A DNA stretch of 64,000 nt from the NCBI RefSeq assembly GCF_025698545.1, contig NC_068575.1:52771980-52835979 (forward strand), in the 5' to 3' direction. Every line of letters begins with the position of its first letter. Position 1 is the first letter of the stretch. This stretch comes from Gossypium raimondii (Eukaryota; Streptophyta; Magnoliopsida; Malvales; Malvaceae). This document shows, in pieces, positions 59,074 through 64,000 of the stretch. Made by a program: the position numbers and the translations under genes. Below the pieces are notes generated by a model that searched no databases, was not told where the DNA came from, and saw only the letters and a program-made list of their open reading frames with translations.

Positions 59074-60556
59074 TCATGCTGAGCCTTCCTCTTGCTTTGC
59101 TTCATCCAACTTTTGGTTCGATGGGGCTAATGGGGAAGGAGAGCCCTCCACTCCCATCTCTGCTTTTAGGTCATTAATGCTCTGCTCCAGCTCATTTACA
59201 CGGTTTCCCATTTCATCAAGTGCTTTGGAGTTAAGTAAAAAATAGATGTCCCACAATTCACAATAATACTAAAGTAAAAAACTATTTGCATACTAATTGG
59301 TAATTAACTATCTATTTCCATTTAAAGTATTATTGCTATAATAGAGCAAAAACATAACAAAGTTCCAAACTTCTTAAAATCTGGCCAGCAAAACAGTTAT
59401 TAGATACAGCTTCACATCAGTCTCGCGAAGCTTAACCTTTTAGCCCAGATTTCCCAATAGTCCAATAAGTAGACAAAAGAAACTAAAGCGCACATTGCTT
59501 TAGGTTCAATAAAGAAGAGAAAAGGATAAAATTTTCATGAACCTATCTTTCACTAATACTTCATCCATGAAGCAACTATGCGACATTTTATACATTTCAT
59601 AAAGCTGCTATCTTAGGATTTAAAAAGAAAACACTTCAATGAACTTTAAGAACACGAGAAAAGGATATTCTTTGTGATAATGGAATCAGACATTGTTTGA
59701 AACCTAGATTGCTGCAACAAAATCTTTGTCAATAACAGAACAACATTCCAATAAGAGAATCCAGTTATAACTCACCATTTGTTGAAGAAGACTTTGCACC
59801 TGCAAAAATTAGACAAAGAAAACATTACTCCAGACTTATAAGAAAGGCACGTCAAAGACCACAATAAACAATTGCTGAATTACATCCAGTACAGACTATG
59901 ATCTGGCTTGGCAATCTAAAAGTTTGGAATTAATGAAATGATACTAGCAGAACAGCAAACATTAAAAGCAGTAATGGTTCATGTTATGAAGAAGGGTTGA
60001 TGAACTCACAAAAACAGTCATATCAGCAGTGCTTTGCTTTGAATCTTCAGAGCTATGCCCGTCCTGCAAAATGTATACCAGTCGGTACAAAGAACTAATC
60101 CCTAATACAGATTGTTTAACTCAAAACTGCAGTTTGATCAAATTGTCAAACATCTGGAAATTATAACCCTCTTCTAACTTAAAACAAATCAGTAAAAATT
60201 TGGGTTGGCTGGGGTCTCAAAACAACTAAAACTCTAACAGCAGCATTGCAAGCACGAACAATTTGAATCCAATGAAGCTAACAATTTCTTTTATAAAGTT
60301 AAAAATCAAACGAGAGATGAGACAGAAATGCATATTGTTGAGAAACCGTGAAGATTCACAAGTCAGAGAAAAACGGGTCTAAAACAAGTCGAAAACAACA
60401 ATCTTTTTTTATCAAAACTTCATGAACCATGACTTGACTTTTGGATCGTAAAATTTATGGGAAATTAAAAGAAATAGAACAAATGATAGCGACGAAGATG
60501 AACAGCTCCAGAGTTTGGAGAATGAAGAAAATAAAAATAAAAGTAAAATTGACCAT
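59074..60556 (-). CDS. HSBP: Heat shock factor-binding protein (HSBP), with a U12 AT-AC intron
   Basis: HSBP is a small coiled-coil protein that binds trimeric heat shock factors and shuts off the heat response; in plants it also matters for seed development. Coding exons on the minus strand are 60556-60554 (only ATG), 60063-60010, 59799-59776 (24 nt), 59711-59669 and 59219-59074, giving 89 aa. The core is a heptad-repeat coiled coil: DMTVFVQSLLQQMQSRFQTM, SDSIITKIDEMGNRVNELEQ, SINDLKAEMGVEG. An acidic tail follows. Introns 1-3 are GT-AG. Intron 4 (59668-59220) starts ATATCCTTTT and ends with TTACTTAACTCCAAAGCAC, matching the minor-spliceosome AT-AC class. The frame is only continuous with these borders. 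The leader and start codon share the first exon. Confidence 0.93.
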
Positions 60557-62157
60557 GCTAGGCAGTGGATCTTGGGTAGTTGATGACGCCGCACCTCAGT
60601 TGCTAACCGTAGCTTCGATTCGAAAACTTGGATGCGTCGAGGGAAAACAGAAGTGATCGCTGCGTGCTCATTTTAAAGACATGGGTCACGTTCAACGCCT
60701 TTAATTTACAAATATGCCACTCCCACTTCAAACTCTTTTTTTATTATTATTACATAAGATTCAACTTCCAATCTAGCTTTTTTATATGCTCTATTACAAA
60801 TTTTTTGTGAATATTAATGAAGTTTGGATGATGGCATTTTTGTCATTGAGAATATTAATGCAAAGCCCAATAGGAGCGGCAAAGTACATTCAAAATTCAA
60901 ATATTTGGGCTCAGTTACAACCTTGTGTGAGGCTTTCCTGCTTTTCATGACCGGACCGGACCAGACCAGCGAAAATAATCAAGAAAGTGTAAGCTTCAAT
61001 TTTCTTTTCAGAAATAAAAATGGTCAATTTAAGAATAATTATTTGATTCGAATGAACTTAAAAAAAAGTTAAATAACTAATTAAGCACACCTGACAGTTT
61101 ACTAAATATAATAATTCTTAACTTATGAACAGTAATCTAGTGGATCCATAAAGAGAAAATTATTCCCATGTTGTGTTTCCATTATTATAAAAAATAATGA
61201 TTATATTTCGTAATAAGATTGCGTAAATATAAAATACTCTAAGCTTAAAAAAGTTTTAAGATTATGCTTGTTATCTAAGATACCTTAATGAATAAACCGT
61301 AATAAGATTACACTCTATGTTAGGGCATTTTAACACTATTTAAGAGTCTGATATTATAAGGTGACCAAAATATTGACAATCCAAACATTCCATAATATAA
61401 AATTACAAACCGTAATGTAAGACTCAGCCAACCAATAACAGACTTGTGAGCAGTATGATACGCTTTAAGATTCTCAAAGATGAAGTGAGAAAACAGAGAA
61501 AATGATGGTGATGAGTCGGAAGATGGTCGTCAACCCCCAACATATATGATCTTTTAATTGTCAATACTTCCGGACCATCCTCGTATGCACGTATCATATT
61601 TGCTAATAATATAAGTTATGCGGTCCACGAGTATCAGCCATTGAAAAGAATAAAGAAAGCAAGGAACTGCAGCACCCCTAATCTTATTCCTTTAAGACTC
61701 ATCACCATCTTCCTTCTGTTCTTTCATCATTCTTATCCTAATTACTCTAAAAACAATGAAAGAGGAGATACAGAGAGAGACTAATGATATTGGTTCAACT
61801 TCCATACATCATCCCATCAATGTTACTCGCTTTCTTTCAAACTTAAAACCAGATTACATTTTTTCTTAATAGATGTCTGATTGATTTAAATGCTCTTTCT
61901 TTCTTTCCTTCTATCAGTAAGTAATTGTATCAGCTACTTACAACAATAAATGTCACTGCTTCATGATGCAGAGCAAGATATATACATGCATCGGTCTCTG
62001 ATTGAATTACAATATAGCAATTTTCCTCTGGAAAGCATTTACAACTTTTAGTACCCAACATGGATAAGAAACAAAAGTATACTATTTCTCCTAACCTAAA
62101 ACATAAAGTTCCCACTGCATACACAACATTTGAACATCATAAGATCACATATACAAC
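60557..62157. other. Intergenic between HSBP and XXT
   Basis: This contains the HSBP leader (60557 to about 60660, minus strand), its promoter and the 3' flank of the xylosyltransferase gene. The sequence TTATGCGGTCCACGAGTATC near 61615 and other GC-richer words have no assigned role. No gene is seen. HSE-like nGAAn arrays were not recognised with confidence. Confidence 0.4.
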
Positions 62158-63582
62158 CTAAGAAGAGGATACCTTAACCGCTTTAAAAGCTGGATGAAGC
62201 GATCTAAGTACATCTTTCACCTCAATGGGATTCCTGCTCCCGTTTCGAACTTTCTTCACCCTTCTACTAGCCAAAGATTTCTGAGTAAACCCATAAATCT
62301 GAAGAATCTGATTATCCCCAAAGTTGAATGCTCTATCCATCTGCTTCAAGCACCTCTCAACAGGGTAATTCCCCAACTTCCCACAAGGCTTACACCCCAC
62401 AAAGTGAGTCACCAATGGCCAACGATGATCACCTAAACCTGGGTGATAAGTTTCAATCATTACCTCGTACCTATCAACCAAAAGCCCCCAATAACCATGC
62501 AAATAATAAGCATGCTCAAGGTAAACCTTATCACCCCACTGCTCCCTTTGAGTGGCCAACAAATAAACCATTGCAGACTGATCATCAGCTTCGAAAACAG
62601 GACGGTTCTTAAGTTCCCTGGTCAATACCTTCCCTGCTTCATCCCTAATCTTCCCTTTAGGACCCATTGGAGCCCAAGCGTCAAGAAGATCAAGTGCCCA
62701 TTGCCCATTCCTCAACAAAAAACTCCCAGTATTTAACCCAATCCAATTCTTTTGATCATAAACCCTCTCATTCCAGCCATGCATAACCAAGTTCGAGTCT
62801 TTATACCTTTCCCAAGGAATCTCAAAAGCCATGTCGGTAAACATCGCGTCACTGTCCATCCACCACAGGAATTCCACATCCGGATGCGAAAGCAAAACCG
62901 TTCGAATCAACGGTAATTTGGCCCAAAACCCTGCCATTTCTGCATCTAACAGCGCCATATTGTAAAATATTTCTATCCCGTGTAACCTACAGTAATCTAT
63001 CTTGTTCTTCGTTGATTTTAACAAGTAATGATCACCAACCGGGTTCTCACACGGCTTGGGAGATGAACCAGTGACTAAAAGAACCCTCGGTTTGTTTGGA
63101 CCGATGAAATTTGGATAATCAGGATTTTCTTTCAGCCATTCAGATCGCTGCTTGTCCCAATCGGAGATTTTCGGCCCAAGAGAATATGGCTTGTCGGGAT
63201 CGAGTTTCGAGTCATCGGATTCCTCGTCAACTAATACCTTATTTAACTCGAAATCATTGTAATTATTGGTTTCGGCGTTGGTGTCGCTGGCGACCTCGTT
63301 ATCGGACGAGGTCGTTTGAACTTCTTCGAGTACGCGGTGCGTCCCAGCGCGTCTCCGGAAATAGAAATGGTCGCGAATCTCGACGAAGTCCTGCTCCGGA
63401 GTCCCGAATTTCCCGGCACCAATAGTGCCACGTAGAACGACTACGGTGAGGACGAAGCAAAAGACCGTTACCTTGCAGCGACGAAGAGTTCTGTGGATCT
63501 TTCTACACCTTTGAGCTCCCAAACACTTGCCTATCATCTTTCCGGTTGCTTGCCCCACCCGCTCTTGGTTCAACCCAAACAA
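62158..63582 (-). CDS. XXT2: Xyloglucan 6-xylosyltransferase (GT34, XXT1/XXT2-like)
   Basis: XXTs transfer xylose from UDP-xylose to the 6-position of glucose in the glucan chain, making the XXXG pattern of xyloglucan in the Golgi. One uninterrupted exon of 474 aa has the type II layout: a short cytosolic tail, a membrane anchor at about residues 38-52 (VTVFCFVLTVVVLRG), a variable acidic stem (about 85-130) and the catalytic domain. Conserved lines are YSLGPKISDWDKQRSEWL, NKPRVLLVTGSSPKPCENP, HGIEIFYNMALLDAEMAGFW, the DxD motif in WWMDSDAMF, GWNERVYDQKNWIGLNTGSF, ADDQSAMVYLLATQ and HFVGCKPCG. It is nearer XXT1/XXT2 than XXT3-5; the choice between 1 and 2 is not firm. Family alignment also allows a start at 63537 (MIGKCLGAQRC), 15 codons later. 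Confidence 0.94.
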   Translation of the reverse strand: MFGLNQERVGQATGKMIGKCLGAQRCRKIHRTLRRCKVTVFCFVLTVVVLRGTIGAGKFGTPEQDFVEIRDHFYFRRRAGTHRVLEEVQTTSSDNEVASDTNAETNNYNDFELNKVLVDEESDDSKLDPDKPYSLGPKISDWDKQRSEWLKENPDYPNFIGPNKPRVLLVTGSSPKPCENPVGDHYLLKSTKNKIDYCRLHGIEIFYNMALLDAEMAGFWAKLPLIRTVLLSHPDVEFLWWMDSDAMFTDMAFEIPWERYKDSNLVMHGWNERVYDQKNWIGLNTGSFLLRNGQWALDLLDAWAPMGPKGKIRDEAGKVLTRELKNRPVFEADDQSAMVYLLATQREQWGDKVYLEHAYYLHGYWGLLVDRYEVMIETYHPGLGDHRWPLVTHFVGCKPCGKLGNYPVERCLKQMDRAFNFGDNQILQIYGFTQKSLASRRVKKVRNGSRNPIEVKDVLRSLHPAFKAVKVSSS

Positions 63583-64000
63583 TGCCGGATTGGAGAATTG
63601 AGAACCCTATGATTTGGGAGATTCTGAGAATGATTATGGAAATTTTCTTAAGGACGCAAAAAAAGTTAAAAGAAAGATGTTTCTCTTTGAATCCAAAACG
63701 TCTTATTTGTTATCCCGACACAAATTTGAGAACAGCTGTTGGGTGATGCCGGGACCCACCGCGACGTAGTTGGAACGAAAATAATAATAATAAAAATAAA
63801 AACCCTTAATTTAGGATTTATAAGTCTGCGTTTGTAATAAACACTTAAATAGATAAACATTGTGAGCCGCTTGATCTATTTTTAGGTGGTATTTTACGAG
63901 TACGATAATTAGAAGTGGAATTTCTTTTTTTTTTTATGAAAACTAACATAAAGAGTTATTTAGTTAGTTTAACTTTTTTTAAAACAGCTAAATGTGGTTT
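63583..64000. other. Upstream region of the xylosyltransferase gene
   Basis: The putative 5' leader and promoter of the minus-strand gene. An ATAATAATAATAAAAATAA tract lies at 63781-63799. No other gene is seen up to the window edge. Confidence 0.4.

Noticed and set aside
62194-62736. Plus-strand frames opposite the xylosyltransferase
   Set aside because: They are antisense shadows of a well-conserved GT34 coding exon.

Overview
This is a plant nuclear window, most likely from the mallow family and probably a cotton (Gossypium). The base composition is AT-rich, genes have several GT-AG introns, and the long terminal repeats carry motifs I associate with cotton, such as repeated CACGGCCGTGTG-type words and ends reading GGGGTGTTACA. 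The species call is inference; no marker gene fixes it.

Eight protein genes can be modelled exon by exon. They are ATG18a (autophagy PROPPIN, +, 5700-8973), a phi-class glutathione S-transferase like GSTF13 (+, 10866-11732), a desiccation-related PCC13-62-like gene with one in-frame stop (+, 30675-31827), GH3.9 (-, 44050-47209), LPA1 for photosystem II assembly (+, 52487-56686), a RALF peptide (+, 57995-58342), heat shock factor-binding protein HSBP (-, 59074-60556) and a GT34 xyloglucan xylosyltransferase (-, 62158-63582). There is also one tRNA-Gly(CCC) gene (-, 14244-14314). The left end holds broken host genes: kinesin-13, WEE1 kinase, a GSTF remnant, a PPR gene and dephospho-CoA kinase.

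The middle, about 16.5-43 kb, is repeat territory. A Ty1/copia element and a 2.8 kb solo LTR both sit inside the remains of an L1-type LINE. Then come another LINE end, a deleted Mutator-like element with a 9 bp target duplication, several foldback MITE-like elements, and a second 2.8 kb solo LTR lodged inside an inverted-repeat element. The desiccation-related gene sits alone in this stretch.

The genes do not form an operon or one pathway. Their order, however, recalls duplicated Arabidopsis blocks (At3g627xx: XXT1, desiccation-related, GSTF13, ATG18a; At1g029xx: RALF1, LPA1, GSTFs, WEE1; At2g477xx: GSTF8, GH3.9; At4g1580x: RALF33, HSBP), as recalled from memory. The window may therefore preserve an ancestral gene order that Arabidopsis split among paralogous segments. 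I found no new defence-like or biosynthetic system. The strongest unusual signal is a U12-type AT-AC intron in HSBP.
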